A stretch of 64,000 nucleotides of DNA from Prostheceraeus crozeri. Taxonomy: Eukaryota; Platyhelminthes; Polycladida; Euryleptidae. The stretch lies in assembly GCA_907163375.1 (NCBI GenBank), contig CAJQUW010014377.1, positions 84,929 to 148,928 on the forward strand, read 5' to 3'. Positions 1 through 13,265 of the stretch are shown here, in pieces; the first letter of the stretch is position 1, and the number at the start of each line of letters is the position of its first letter. Both the position numbers and the translations under genes were made by a program. The notes under the pieces are model-generated. The model made no database searches and had not been told where the DNA came from. It saw only the letters and a program-made list of their open reading frames with translations.

Positions 1-2826
1 CAGGCTCTCGTATGAAATTCTAAAATTCCTGAGGGGTTTAATGAATGAGTGTCAAAAGACGACTAACAGGGAAGTATTATTTCCTCTCCAGGGAGACGAA
101 CTGAGGCTACTACCCTCCTGTGACCAGTGTAGCCAACCTCAGAGCAAGAAGGCTTGCCCCGAAGCTTTGCTTGTGCTAATTCGTAGGTCCTGAAGTCTTC
201 CTATGCCTGCACTGAATGGGTGACATATGCACAGTACTAACAACATCACAGAGTGCCTATAATGGTTCACTCTGCTTAGAATTTTTCGGCAAGAATCGCC
301 AAACTTTAGACGCACTGGTATTGCATAATTACGGCGTAAAAATCCTTTAGGGAAACACATCTGTGTCCTTTAATTCAAACGACGATGAGTTTTACTGAAA
401 AGCACAATCTCTTATTTCACCAAAACAAGCTGTTAAAATCGACAATGTGATATTTTGAAAAAAGAGTGACAGTAGGCTTGTGTAAGATATCTGATATTTT
501 GTAAGAAATGATGTGTTTTGTAGTTGTATGTTTTGCATATGGGGAGCCCAACTTGTTGATCTTGCAAAATTATTTAAACGCAGCTTTAATCCGGAAGGTC
601 TCGTCGACCACCACCGTCCTTTCGTTGATAATGACTCCAAGTGGTAGTCGAAAAGACCTTCAGGATTTAAGCGGCGTTTTTATAATTTTGCAGGATCAGC
701 GAGTCACGCTGCCCATATGGGAAACAGATCTGAGATTTCAGCTTGTCTGGAGTTCGTGTCCATTGCCTGAAAATTTAAAATTTCCTGTATATTCGTAGGC
801 CTACATATGCCCGAAAATTGTAGTCTTTGTGTACTTTTATTGCCTTCTTTTATCTCTCTTGATACCGTGTGTGCCAGAATCTCGACACGCATTTGTCTGA
901 CGCAATATGTGAACAGGTTTAGACTTCAAAAAAGATAAACAATGCTTGGTGAACTGAGTACAACAAATAAGTCAACAACATCATTTGAGCATTTTGGATA
1001 GTCGCATCTAAATACATTTACGAGTACTTCCTGTCCTACATATGTTTTTTGTCAATGATGTTCTAGACAAGTATGTGATAAGGTATGTAATTATTCCCTT
1101 GTCCAGTTAGGTACTTACTATTTCATATTGTCAAGGCTGTGACATACAATGCCAAAAAAGAGAAGCATTATGAACTAGGAATAATGATAGACTGCATGAG
1201 AGCTAAAAAATGATAGACGAAATTAAAATCGGATCCAACCAAACCATGCAAGTAGCCTGATAAATTTGAAAATTAAAGACATTCTTCATAGCTTTGATCT
1301 TCAATGCTGTCATGCTGTGATTTGTCTTTTCCATGCTCATCAAGCTACTTGTATGGTTTTGCCAGCAGTAATAGGTCTCCGATTTTAACTTCGTCTGTCA
1401 TTTCGCATGTAATGTTTCTATGACAATTCACTGTGTTGTTCACAAGGTGTCTCTGATTGGCGTTGTATGTCTGAACCTTGAAAAGCAGCACGGGATGCGA
1501 AAGAACGCGGGATAAAAATACATAATTAGCTGCAGATAAAGTTTTTGGGCTTCTCAGGGTGACGACCGAGCTCGGGAATATTGTCAGGGCCCGGAAATTA
1601 CCCTTAAATTTGAGCGAAATATGCAATTAGCTCTTAAATAACCCGGAACTACGATTTCGTACTGAATTTATTTTAACTGCGTTTAAGAGACATAGCTTCT
1701 TGATTTAAGCGACTTGCAGAGTGATTGTTAAGCTCACTAAATTTTACTCACTGTCAGCAGATTTCAATTGAATTAAGCAAGTAAATATGTTCGACAAATG
1801 CACTTGTATACCGTGCAACATCTAGATGACATGTCTATTTCACCAATTTGTAATTTCGCAATAGTCTCGTATTATGACACATTTTGCAACCTCTAATGAT
1901 GTAATTAAGATTGTGAGTCATACTGAAGCATCTTATCTATCAGCTCCAATTTGTGAGATATATATATATTTTTTTATTTGTGCACAACTTCGTTAGCAAT
2001 GAAGAATCCGCTTCTCATATGAAAGCTTTGCACCTGAGCATGAATTCCACAATATATCACTGTATAGCTCACCAACATCTACATTCACACCAATTTTGAG
2101 GAAAGCAATCAGACATATCATTCCAAACATCTTGCCACTTTTTAATAAGCTTTGCATCTGTGCAGCAAATGATGTTGTATATCAAACGTTGTAATCAAAA
2201 CAGATGTCATAGTAATACACGGATATTAGAAAAGCATATTTGGTTGATATGAAAATTAACCTGGAAATGTGATGAAAGCGCCCTGAAATAGCTCGGGAAT
2301 TTGAAGCTTGAGGTTCGGCCGCCACCCTGGTTTCCACGAAATTAATAATGTATTATGTTCAATAGTTGTAATGAACCTCGGGTTTGGGTTACTTTCGAGC
2401 AATTTTCTGGTTCAAGCACGACCTTCGGTGTCGGCTTCCTATCCTTTGGATATTTTTCGGGCTGAGTCATCGTTTTTTGCGACTGCTCACCTCTAGTTTG
2501 CATTGATTTCTATTACATGTTGAAGGCATGTTGGTAGGTCTTATGTTACGAAGACCTACGTCATATATTTAGAGGACTTTGGCAATGGTTGCGTGGCTAT
2601 GAATAGCAGTTTATAACGTAATTTCTGTGTCCAGGGAGCGCTTGTGTGCCCAATGAGCGTTTTATTGCTTGATCTTTTATAGGCCTGTGTGACTCAAATT
2701 TTTTTTAAATGCCTGTCAGGCCTACTCAAGAATGTTTTTAATGCACTAAAAAACCAAAGTAAATCCCATTTAATCTGAGGTTATCATATTCAAAATCAAC
2801 TTATCGACGTTTTCGGTTGCTTTCCA
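1..2826 (+). other. Non-coding; presumed RBBP6 intron
   Basis: No convincing coding exon was found on either strand. The RBBP6 RING exon begins at 2827, and the family's DWNN and CCHC zinc-knuckle domains should lie upstream. I searched this stretch for a CxxCxxxGHxxxxC knuckle and found none, so those exons are probably left of the window and this is intron. The polypyrimidine-rich acceptor just before 2827 supports that. AT-rich, with no recognisable transposon ends. Confidence 0.55.
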
Positions 2827-3407
2827 GAGATGCATATGCTGCTGGTAAAAAAGAGAAGAAACCTTTCTCCGAAGAGGAGAATCCTGCATATATACCAGTA
2901 GAGCGCAAGCCTGTGGATGAGATAGTGTGTCCTCTTTGTAAGCAAGTAATGCGCAGCGCTGTTTTTATTTCATGTTGCGGTAACAGTTATTGTCGAGAGT
3001 GTCTTTCGGATTATGTGTTCAATACGGACGTGAAGGGATGTGGTCGATGCCCGAACTGTAATTCAGAGGTTCTGAACGCTGATAGTTTTGTTCCTAACCC
3101 CACTCTCAGAGATATGGTTTACAAGTTCAATTGTGGTGCTGTAAACCTGCTAACACAAACAATGCCGACTACTGCTGCACAGAAGGATCCTCCTTTACGG
3201 GCAACTGTACAAAAAGAACCATCAGTAGCACCGTCAGTTATAGAAGAAAAGGAATCGGAATCAACTAGTGCAAAGGTAGCAGAGTTGGATGCACCTACAG
3301 CTTCTCCACCTGTTGTTACTGTAGTCACTGAGGGTGACATAACCACCTCCAGTTGTGAAGACAATCGTGTGGCTGTCGCTCGAGTATCACCAGTTTCGGA
3401 CAGAGAT
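2827..3407 (+). CDS. RBBP6: RBBP6 E3 ubiquitin ligase, RING exon
   Basis: Internal exon of the orthologue of RBBP6 (snama in flies), a nuclear RING/U-box-type ubiquitin ligase linked to p53/Rb binding and to pre-mRNA 3'-end processing. The exon opens with AYAAGKKEKKPF, matching the AYAIGKKEKPPF that precedes the RING in vertebrate RBBP6. The RING follows: IVCPLCKQVM, then CCGNSYCRECL, then CPNCNSEVL, then NPTLRDMVYKF, with cysteines in the family spacing. After it comes a low-complexity Ser/Thr/Val/Glu tail. The acceptor is the AG at about 2825-2826 after a pyrimidine tract (an adjacent AG 2 bp downstream is possible). The donor is a perfect GTAAGT at 3408, phase 0. The frame stays open to 3509, but the strong donor and the in-phase next exon favour splicing at 3407. 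Confidence 0.9.
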
Positions 3408-4656
3408 GTAAGTATGAAGAACAATGTTATTACAACATCGATTACTGAGACTAGCAATGCACCGGAAATTCGTTTGCATCATTTAGCAAAATGCTACATT
3501 TCGCAGTGATCACAAAAAGCACATGCGAGCAATTGATTGAGATCATTATAAAATAATTATCATTTGTTGTAATATTTGATTACTGTTTTCTTCATTGCAA
3601 AATTTCTAGAAGAAGTTTTTGAATTAATCAAATGAATATATTGATTAATTGAGTTCTTTTCATGAAATGTCTAGTAATGATAAACGAATTTTCATGGTTA
3701 CTGAAAAGTAGATATTCAGCAATCGCGTTTTCCTTGATGTCCGAGGTTGGCTGGACTCCACAAAATTTACTGTCCGGCCGAAGCGGAAGTCCGCTGCACC
3801 TCTACCTAATGTATCATTTGAGGACAATACTGCTGCTGATCTTTGTTAAGGTTGCATTGCTTATTTAATTTAAATTATATTTCAGAAGCTTACTCAAAAA
3901 CTATGGCAAACATTGTTAATTAATTTGTTGATGTACTTATGAACTTCATTAATATTGATTTCGACAAAGTATTTGAACTCATGAGCGGTATGATTGTAAA
4001 TTCTTCATGAATGTGTATGTATCTTGTAATTAAGTAGCTAGCTATGTATGATACATGGATTTGATAGCAATGTGTAAAACACTTATTTGAGCACAACTAA
4101 AAGGTAAGACAATTCTTTATTTGTTCTTTGAAGATGATGTAAATGCTACTGATTGTAGTTGCATATTTATTTGTGCTTTGATAATTGTGATACTGAGATA
4201 TTCATAGGGAAACGCAGTGTCTGACTTATCATAAATGAATTGAATCATAACAAGTAATGTCAAATGATTATGAAATTTGATCAGCATTGTCAACAACGAA
4301 AAATTATGTGATTTATGAATGCTTCATTCATAGTTTAAATAGAAATCGAGATCAACCTATAGAGTTATCGTGTGGAATTTTTACTTCTATTGGATTTCTC
4401 TTTTTTTTGACGCGAAAAAACGTGTAGAATTTCAGTTGCGTGGACGATGTTCGTCTTGATCATTCGACGTATTAGCTCTTTTGAGTCGAATTTATCAGCT
4501 AGGCTTTAGCGGGGTATATGTTTCTTCGAAGAACGATTCAACTCAGTTCTAGGAGTTATCCTAGAAGTTTTAGACGTTTTCTCGTTACATCATTAATTCG
4601 TGTTTTAATCAAATCGACATTTCACCAGAGTTGCTAACAGAAATTTTTCTATGTAG
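3408..4656 (+). other. RBBP6 intron
   Basis: Intron inferred from the GTAAGT donor at 3408 and an acceptor (ttttctatgtag) ending at 4656, phase 0 on both sides. AT-rich filler; no element recognised. Confidence 0.75.
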
Positions 4657-5353
4657 GAGTTAACTTTCGAAAAGGATAAGGAGAAAGACACAACCGCAAT
4701 TCGTGGCCCTTTTGTTGATGGAAGGCGAGTCTTAAAGCCAAAACCTCCGCCAGAAGTTGTCCTTGTTCGTCGTTCAGAAACTTTGAAAAGTGATCTTGAT
4801 CCTATTGGTAAATCAACTGTAAGTGAAGAAGGAGGGAAGCCTGAGACTGATGGTAAAGAGCCTGAAGTTGAAATTGATCTTGGCGTTGATGAAGTGACAG
4901 ATACTTTCTTTGACGAGGATTGTGATCCCAAAGAAACTAAAAGTGAGGATCCCGATGAAGGTCCAAAGATGGAGCAGGACGGAACTGTGTCCCCCGCTCT
5001 TTCAAAGACTGAATCGGTTACTCACTCTCAAGAAGACGCCTCCGAAATACAAGTTGTAAGATCTTTGCGAACAAGAGTATTCGATTCAGTGCCGAGCAGC
5101 AGAGTGCGAGAATGGGCAGATCTACCTCATAGAAAGCATGGTGGACCACCTGCAGAACCTCGTTCGAATCTGGGATCACCTAGGTCAAAGCCGATCAGGT
5201 CTGGGGGTCATCGATATCCTACGTCGGGACAGAGTTCGTCGAGAGAAGTGCTTTCTAAACAATCACAACATGTGACTTTACCTCCAGCAACGGTATCCCT
5301 TCCAACAACCAATTACTCCCGACCAACTGCTTCGGTTCCGCCGTACCAGCTTG
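4657..5353 (+). CDS. RBBP6: RBBP6 acidic/proline linker exon
   Basis: Open from GAGTTAACTTTC (ELTFEKDKEKD) with no stop up to a GTAAGT donor at 5354. It encodes about 232 residues: a charged, acidic first half (VDGRRVLKPKPPPEVVLVRR, then a run of Glu/Asp with Lys) and a Ser/Pro/Arg-rich second half ending PPYQLG. There is no globular domain; this matches the disordered region between the RING and the RS-like domain in RBBP6. It starts in phase 0, matching the preceding donor, and ends in phase 1, matching the acceptor at 15553. Assignment rests on position, strand and phase, because the sequence itself is poorly conserved in the family. Confidence 0.8.
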
Positions 5354-8300
5354 GTAAGTAAATTATTCTCTACTGATTAGTGTGTGCAGATTTCACTCCC
5401 AAACATAAGCTATACTACTAATGCTGCTGCTTTGAGCGTTGTAATGCTTAAAGTCCGGATGCCTTTCCTACCAACTTCCGGTGACACTTTCGGAACTCGC
5501 CAAGCAGTCAATCACTGTGCCACGGAGACTAAAGGGCTATAGTGAAATACTTTACAACCAGCGGCTGAGGGTCAAAATCATCGCTGTGTCCAAAAAGATC
5601 GATCATTACCGATTATTCCTTCGAATAATGATAATTAGTTGGAAATAGGTGTTCACAGTGGCAAGACAGCGAGGGTCACGCATACAAATGAGTGTCATGA
5701 GTCATAAGTTGTTTATTGCCAAAAAAGTTTTGGACAAACATGAACCAGATAAACATAACGATAAAACATGGTAACATAGGAAAAAACGAAATTTACACAT
5801 CAACAGGAATGCAAGGTGGCGAATGGCAGATTTCATTATCTGAAAATCTTCAGAGATTTGTTACAATATGATTGCATCTTTGCTCGATGCACAATTATAT
5901 TCGAATCATTGTTCAAACGCTAACATACATTCATTATCGGAAGTACAATTTTTTCAATGATATGAGTATGTACAATCTAACTTAGCTGTCTCATATCCTA
6001 AAAGTCTTCCCAATTATTAAGTATTATTAAGATGAGGCGAACCGACCAAGGTGCATCAATATATATCAAAATCATATTTGCAAGAAGACAAAGTGTTAAC
6101 TATAGAGTAGAAAAAATGTCTTACCTGTAATGATAGAATTATAAATCCTGAAAATGTCTGGAAAGTTGTTGATCAGCTCACCTCGATGTCGTTGATATTG
6201 ATGGATAAAGTTGCAAGTGGATTTTGAGGTTGATGCAGTTCATTATAAATCGAACTGAATAGTTGTCATGATGCAATTTGTTGTTTCGACAATAAAGATA
6301 ATAAACATTTCATTTCATCGTCTGCATTTGCATAGAAATATATCTGATTTCCCTTGATCTATTACTAAACAAATTCAATTGTTTCAATTGCTTCAATTGC
6401 TTAGGCATTAATCCATTCATGATAACATAGAAATTTGTTCTATCTACATCAATCACAAATGGTACTTGATTGTAGTTGGAAAGAGCCAATATAGAATGAT
6501 GGTGGTTTTATTTTCTTTTTCTGAAATTAATTATAAGAAAAAGAAAATAAAACCGCCATCATTCTATATTGGCTCTATGCAACTACAATCAAATAATGAA
6601 AAATAGCCAAGACATTATATTCAAAACAAATGGTACTGTTTCATTTTTTATCACAGCGTATTTCGTCGTACACTACAATAAAATGGAACAGATCTTCATT
6701 ATAAACTTCTCATGACTCTTTCTATTACCAACGTCCTATTTCAACCTCTAGATCACTGTTACCACTTCTTAATTTCAAGAATTCGGAAACAGCATTACTA
6801 TGAAAATTTGGATAAGGTTTCATTTGACATTCAAATCTGCATAATTCCAAGTAATCTAATCCCTTGCTACTATTTTTGGCACTTTGTATTTATTGTTCTC
6901 TGAAAAAATGCTGTAATCTTGAGACAATAATCTTAAGAATGCCTGTCGACAAAAATGCGCTGATCGCTGGAAAGAACCAATCCATTGTCCATTTTGGTCC
7001 CAAATATAATCGAATATTGTCCATTTTGGTCCCAAAATTAATAAACAGTGGCCCGTCAGTCTTCAATTTTTCAAATATGAACGATTCAGGTCATAATGAT
7101 GAATTAATCTATTCATATACCAAACAATCAAAAGGAAGAGAGTTAGGAACTAGCACATAAGGACACTGACATCTCATGGTTTCCTTTTATATTAGTTAAT
7201 CAGCTTCTTCGGTTTCGGAATCAAGCTAACAAATTGATCGGGCAAGTAAGACTGATTATCCATCATACGCAGGATTTGAGCTGATATATCAGAAATTGTG
7301 TAATTAGGAAGACCGAAATAATAGAGATAAGAGCAAATAGTTTAATTCGCAAAGAAAATGTTCCTGATGTTGCCCATGCATAATTGATAACTGCAGTGAA
7401 GAGCATGAATCTCAGAGCATGTAAACCAACAGGGTATCTTATTGTTGTCATATTGTTGACTTTCACCATTAAAAATTGAAAGGAAATGAGCCATTCAGGA
7501 TATCGAGAGAAAGCATGAATAACAAGATGGATGTAGCATATATAAAAGAAAAAATGCGACTTTTGTAAGACCGTTACTTTAATTTATTTCCAAATTTTCG
7601 GTGTGCACCTTCTTCGGGGAAGCAAAATTGGAAAAGAGACAAATCAGTTCAACAGATGTTTGCGAAAACATTTTAAAAAATTATAAGATATTAACTGGAG
7701 ATATCATTGCATGTAAAAGGACATAGTTTTCTACAGCATAAATGCATACGTAAAATGGAAGCCTCTCAGAGGCAGTGATCCCTAGATAGTGAAAATATGC
7801 TAACTAGGGTCCCTACCGCAAACCTACCGTCTATGGTAGGTGTACACATGTAATGCAGCATTTGTACATGTAAATATTTTGAAAGAGAAAAATGAGATAT
7901 TCGATTTTCGTCTTATTTTGTACGTTCATTAGCTGTTGTTGAGGTCTTTTCTTAATTTATTATTCTTCTACAATTCTTCTTGTTGCTGTGTTGATGATTC
8001 GTCTATGCCAAATTTACCATCGAATTATATTTGATACAACCTCGTGTGAAGAATGCTCAACTCAGATTTTAAAAGATCAAGGCTGCGCACATGGAAGAAG
8101 ATGGCCTACTTGATGACCTCTATAAAATTAAGCCTGCTTTTTGCATCGGGATTTCATGCCAATGATGACTCAAAGAGTCATGACTGCATCCACTATAGCA
8201 ATCCCAAAACTCAAATTCAATTTTAAATTTTCAAAACCTGTCCTCGAATTCTTGAATAAAAACTTGTTTACTCCAGCGGAAGCAATTAAGTCGAGCATTT

Positions 8301-9415
8301 TTCTGAAGCATTTATCGGCTTGTCGAGTTGGTTATTTACAGAACCGTGGTCGTAGCGACGAGTATACGATATGTATAGTAGTCAGTAGCTACCCGGCAAG
8401 AAAACTTTGAACACAGCATGACCAACATGACTCCTGAGCATGAAAAAATTAGTGCTACTTCTGATTTTATGACGAGTAGGTCACACAATGGCTTTCCTCT
8501 TTTATTTGCTGATTTGGAGGTTTTCTAGTGTGCGATCTATCATGTTCGAATAAAAATGAAAACTTTCAGGATCTACTACAAGGATGATGAGGGAGTTACA
8601 ATGCTTGAGAGTTACATAATAATTCAATTGCATGAATTTATAGAATTTAGTTTAATAGAATTAATATCATTCTATTAATTAATAGAATTAATAGTTTCGA
8701 TGCAAGACATTCGTATCCAAGTGCGCACGATTAACATCGGAGTTATTGACTATTTAGTCTTTCATAAATTTGAGCATCCGTATCGCACTGTGTAATTTTT
8801 TGTTTACTGAATTATCAAATATTTCTTTTGTTGCAAGTCTACGATTTCACTATCTAGCTCTTAGTGGCTTATACGCAATTATTCTGCATTTAGAATAATA
8901 TTTGATTTATTTAGAAGTTTCTAAATAATATCTAGAAATTCTCATTTCATATTTTATTAAATTACCAAATTTACTCATCTAATGGTAGTTAATACTGCAT
9001 AGAATATCTCACATGTCAATCAATGATTTCACCTTCAATTGTAAGTAATGGCAGTGCTTTAAAGTTAGTAGCCAAATTATTTCAAGTTTTATGAGAAATT
9101 TGGACATCCCCAGTTCGGCCTGACATATGGTTGTGATTTTACCAGAGGACCTGTCTGAGATAGGTTCGTGAACCTATATTCAGCAATGTTATATTAGCGG
9201 TGAACACTAATAAAAATCATACAAAATCGTACATGGATCATGTGCAATCATCGATATTTGAATGAAAAAATTGATTTCATGAGTCTCATTTCTTGTCAGA
9301 CAGTTTTTCGGAACCGAGATAGTTGAGAAGCCGCTACATGTCAGTGTCCTTCGCTATTCATTGGACATAGTTGTTGTTTGTGAGCTATGTTTGTGTATGA
9401 AAATGACTTTTTTTT
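5354..9415. other. RBBP6 intron, first part; little content
   Basis: First 4 kb of the 10.2 kb intron between the exons ending at 5353 and starting at 15554. No coding exon seen. Around 5450-5530 a stretch with a cggatgcctttcctacc motif resembles 3' fragments of animal retroelements, but it is too short to classify. A short 20 bp direct repeat (ttgtccattttggtcccaaa) lies at about 6985 and 7017. A long hairpin at 6466-6592 is listed separately. The rest is AT-rich filler. Confidence 0.5.
6466..6592. repeat. Near-perfect 127 bp hairpin (foldback MITE-like)
   Basis: The left arm starts ttgattgtagttg and the right arm ends caactacaatcaa. Between them, aaagagccaatatagaatg and its complement pair almost without mismatch around a short AT loop near 6525-6540. 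The arms are about 58 bp. A near-perfect inverted repeat of this length inside an intron is typical of a small foldback MITE or a template-switch product. No target-site duplication was identified. Confidence 0.75.
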
Positions 9416-9670
9416 AACAATTTAGCTAACTTCAAGGTCGCTGAAGCATCTGAAAAAAATATCGAATCGAGCTGATATTTCACAGGTGCGAAGCTCATAC
9501 GTATACTTTACTAAATGTGGGGGGTTTGAGATTTAAACGAGGATGTCACTTTGTGAGTAGCATTTTCAAAAGTAGAATGAAAATAGGCAATTTTCGCAAC
9601 TTTGGCTAATTTCAAGGATCTTGCGGCACCAGAGAAAATTATCGTATCGAATTTGTGGATGGTATCATTT
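9416..9670. repeat. Degenerate direct repeat, about 180 bp period
   Basis: A segment reading roughly tagctaacttcaagg, followed about 50 bases on by atatcgaatcgagc (9420-9475), recurs in diverged form at 9600-9660 as ggctaatttcaagg and ttatcgtatcgaat. This is two diverged tandem copies of an unknown repeat, next to a LINE tail. Confidence 0.4.
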
Positions 9671-9675
9671 TATGC

Positions 9676-10513
9676 ACTTACTTACTTATACTTATGCGTT
9701 TAACGTCCGTTTTCTCCGACTTCTTAGGGTTGGACGATTCTTCCCAATGCTGTGGATCGCAGAGCGCCAGCGTTGACGATCGTTGGCGTCATCCGGTTTG
9801 ATACCATTCTGCTTGAGATCCACACATTCTGACATTAGCTTCGAGCCACACATCCACCTTACCATGCGCATTTCCACCCTCTCCAGATGTTGCTGACTGT
9901 CCACTTTCAGAACCCATGTGTCGCTTCCGTATATCATACCTTTCCGGACACAGGCATCATATGCTCTTCCTTTCATGTGGAGGGACGGAGCACGTGAGGT
10001 GAGGAAAGGCATCAACGCCTTGCAGATTGCCCAGCCGCATCGAATTCTTCAATTGACAGCAGCATCTATTCCACCACCTGCCTCTAGTTCGTCGTCAAGA
10101 TGGGAGGAGCGTGAAACTATCTCAAACTCGTCACGTTTAACCAACAGGTGTGCAGGCTAAGGACGTTCTATCACTTGGCCTCTGCATCGCTTACACTTGA
10201 ACGTGGAACTCATATGCTGTAGTCGTAGACTACCGCTGATGCCACTACATTTACGGTGGACCCAGAGAGCACATTGAATGCATCTTATTGAATTTTGGCC
10301 AACCCCTAGTTTACATATCGCACACGGGAACTTTCCTGATGGCTCTGCCTCACTACCATCCACTGACGAAATGATTACTTTTGATTTGAACGCATTAACT
10401 TTCAGTCCTTTCTCTACGAGTCCGTACTTCCATTCTGAAATCTTTTGCTCTAGTCTTTCTTCACTCTCTGCCACAAAGGCGATGTCGTCAGCATATAGCA
10501 CATCCCAAGGCAA
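9676..10513 (-). mobile_element. 5'-truncated non-LTR retrotransposon (LINE) fragment
   Basis: Read on the - strand, the 10513-10157 frame has the reverse transcriptase catalytic box LYADDIAFVAES, then KGLKVNAFKSKVII, then a Cys/His finger, CAICKLGVGQNSIRCIQCAL followed by WVHRKCSG. A second frame (10015-9692) gives the usual LINE C-terminal segment: GRAYDACVRKGMIYGSDTW, then EMRMVRWMCGSKL, then DANDRQRWRSAI. Everything upstream of the RT palm is missing and the two parts lie in different frames, so it is a dead 5' truncation. The 3' end has a short taagtaagtaag tail near 9676-9690, as expected for microsatellite-tailed LINEs. The clade is not resolved. Confidence 0.85.
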
Positions 10514-11071
10514 AGCACATGATCACAAAATGCGGGGTTGAGACTTTGATCTTTAGAAATGGACCATCTATATAATAATATGATTTGTTGGTGCCCAATA
10601 TATCGAGAAAAGAAAACAATTCACACAATGTGCTTCATTTTGTTTCAAAGACTTCCTCAGGTGTAACACGAGGGCGGGAATGGAATCACTGAAATACATT
10701 GATCAACAACGTTCAGTAAAATGGTTAAGTCACAGCAAAAGCAATAATAAAATCAATACTGTCAAAACACGTACATCAATTCAATAGATAGCCACTCGTA
10801 AAAGATCCATAATCAAGTCATCTGTATAAAGTGCAAAATTAAAGCGCATATGAAAGAATGAGTTCCAGTCCTTCGCTTCTCGATTTGTAAGGTACTGTCT
10901 GCGTCTTCCGAGTGACGAATTTACTTCAAATCAGTGACGTATGTATTGTTTTATTGACACGGCACTTTAGACACATGACTTGATTTTGGATCTTTTACCG
11001 GTTGCTGTCAATTGAATTGATGCACGTGTTTTATAATTTTATTATTGCTTTTGTTGTGACTTAGCCATTTT

Positions 11072-13265
11072 CAGGGTGTCCGCGCCCCTGGAAAACCTGG
11101 AATATGATTGATCCTGGAAATTAAAGGAACCTGGAAGAACCTGGAAATTGATTGATCCTGGATAACGTGAAGTTAAGTTACCTAGTGAAATTCCACTAGC
11201 TGCTAATGCACTCAACATATTTTAATGGTGTGAGTTTATATGAGTGATTTTATCTTTATAAATTTTATAGAGTGAAATCTTTTTAATACTTTGTTATATC
11301 CTGACATATCTTCAATAAAGTATTCAATTATCACAATTTGTTTTTATTTGATAACAATGTACTGAAAGAGTGGGTCTTCATGCCGCATTATCTTTAATTA
11401 AATTGTATGTTTGCATGTGTATTATTATGTTTAATATCAGTGTTTACTCCATATCTGTGATTATGTACACTAGCTAAATCCCTTCTGCATGCATAAATCT
11501 ATTATAATTCAGTTATGAATATGATCACAGACAAAAAACACTATCCTGTATTTTTAACAATAGAATTGTTTGAATTACGTTCAGAGCTTAATTGTTTGCA
11601 TTAAGTATTCTAGCTAGACCATCGTTTGACTTGTATTTGCCAATGTGATTATGATAGTTTCATGATAATGGATACTGTCAATTGTAAACTTTCCCTACGC
11701 TTAAAAAAAGCCGAACGTAGTCTTCTTACATCCAACGCAACGCGCATGATTAAAGCTATGATAGGTATCACCTACTAAACCTAATGACTCCTGATGAGCT
11801 AGTTTTGTTGGAGAGTGCCACAAATAAAAGTCTTAGGGAAGAAATATGCTAGGGCTACACTTGAACCTAATATATTTCACTGATTACAACTATGCATCCA
11901 AGAAGAAGAGAAACTTGATTTTTGGATTATTTAATCATTTTTAATGTTTTTCCTTAATTGTACATAATTAGACCATCCTTTCTTTCAGAAAGATTAATGC
12001 CGAAAGGACAATCCAAGACTTCCTTCAACCCACTCTGGTGCCACCGGTCTGAGTGCTCAGAATGGCTCCAGCGCGGTAAAACTCTGTTCAATGAATTTTG
12101 TGAAGTTTGTCAGAAAGACTTTGATGTCTCGAATATGGGTTTTCAAGCCGTAAGAAGCCATGCTGGCGGAAAGAAGCATTTAGATTTGTGCAAGATTATA
12201 AAGCAGACGAGTTCTTTAGGATCAGGTTCGAAAGGTGAACAACGTTGTGATAAATATGCAACTGATCCTACTGTACAATGTCACGATGTTTCCGACTTTG
12301 TAATTGATAAAGAAGTCTCTGAAGCAGAAATAATTTGGATTTTGAACATGATCATGTCTAAAAGTAGTTTTCGCTCCTCTGACAAAATCGTGAAAATTTT
12401 CAGTCACATGTTCAAAAAGTCACCCGTCGCGCATCAGATGTCTCTTGGTAGAGATAAAGTCAGCTATTCTATAGTGTATGGATTAGCTCCTTATTTTCAA
12501 GGACAATTGATACAATCTTTGAAATCTCCGAACTGTTATGTTATTTGTTTCGACGAGTATATGTTTTGCAATCGAATTTATTTCTAACGAAGGATCTTTT
12601 AATTTCAGGCAGAAAAAGATGAACTTTTTAAAAAGAAAATACGATTGGAGAATGAGGTAACGATGCTGGAGAAAGAAGCCAATGATCTGGCCCTTGAGAC
12701 TGAGACAAAGCGTGAATTCCTCTTCCTCTCAAAATCGAATGCAATCAGAGAAGCGGCATGCGGGAAGAGAAAAGAAGTACAGGAAGTACAGGACAACATC
12801 ATATCAGTCAATGATGAGATCAAGAATTTACAGTAATATAAACACCTCATCATTTTCCTCCTGCCAACATTTCTTCCTTTTAGTGCTGACTTCATTGGCA
12901 AATTGACCACTACCGTGCAGTTTTTGTTTTTTTTACTATCTTCGAATGACACATGACACAATCCGCTAGTCAGAAACATTTTCCATGTCCTTTTGCTATT
13001 CGCATTTCTATTTTTCTTTTTTACATTCTTATCAAAGTTGTTATTGATATATTATGAGGTTGTTATATTATAGAAATAGTTTGTTATATTTTAAGAAATG
13101 ATATTATAAGAACAATCGTTTTGTGTTGTTTATTGGAATATATAGGACTTCCCATGTATATTCCTGTTGTCGTCTATGCGTATTTCGAAAATCAAACTAA
13201 TCTGTCTCATTTGATAGATCCTGGAAGACCTGGAAAAACACTTCAGGAAAGCCGCGGACACCCTG
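11072..13265 (+). mobile_element. hAT-like DNA transposon, internally deleted, nested in a foldback
   Basis: The terminal inverted repeats are CAGGGTGTCCGCG at 11072 and CGCGGACACCCTG ending at 13265, with further subterminal cctggaa repeats at both ends. The flanks share catttt (11066-11071 and 13266-13271), a 6 bp target duplication. This is shorter than the 8 bp usual for hAT, so the superfamily is uncertain. It carries the two ends of a zinc-finger transposase but not the catalytic middle. It is inserted in the right arm of the foldback element, giving a clear order of events. Confidence 0.85.
11997..12836 (+). pseudogene. Remnant transposase: zinc-finger N-terminus joined to C-terminal coiled coil
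   Basis: From ATG at 11997 the frame reads MPKGQSKTSFNPLW, then FCEVCQKDFDVSNMG with SHAGGKKH. This BED/C2H2-like DNA-binding domain belongs to a widespread family of animal transposase-like proteins. It continues through SYSIVYGLAPYF to VICFDE, probably the region of the first catalytic Asp, and then stops at 12587. After an AG acceptor near 12608 a second frame gives AEKDELFKKKIRLENEV and a coiled coil ending at the stop at 12836. Full-length relatives have several hundred residues between these parts, so the catalytic core is deleted. An acceptor (tttctttcag) just before 11990 suggests a 5' exon existed. Confidence 0.7.

Noticed and set aside
3119-3457. 112-residue - strand frame
   Set aside because: Antisense to the RBBP6 RING exon; composition mirrors it and no domain is present.
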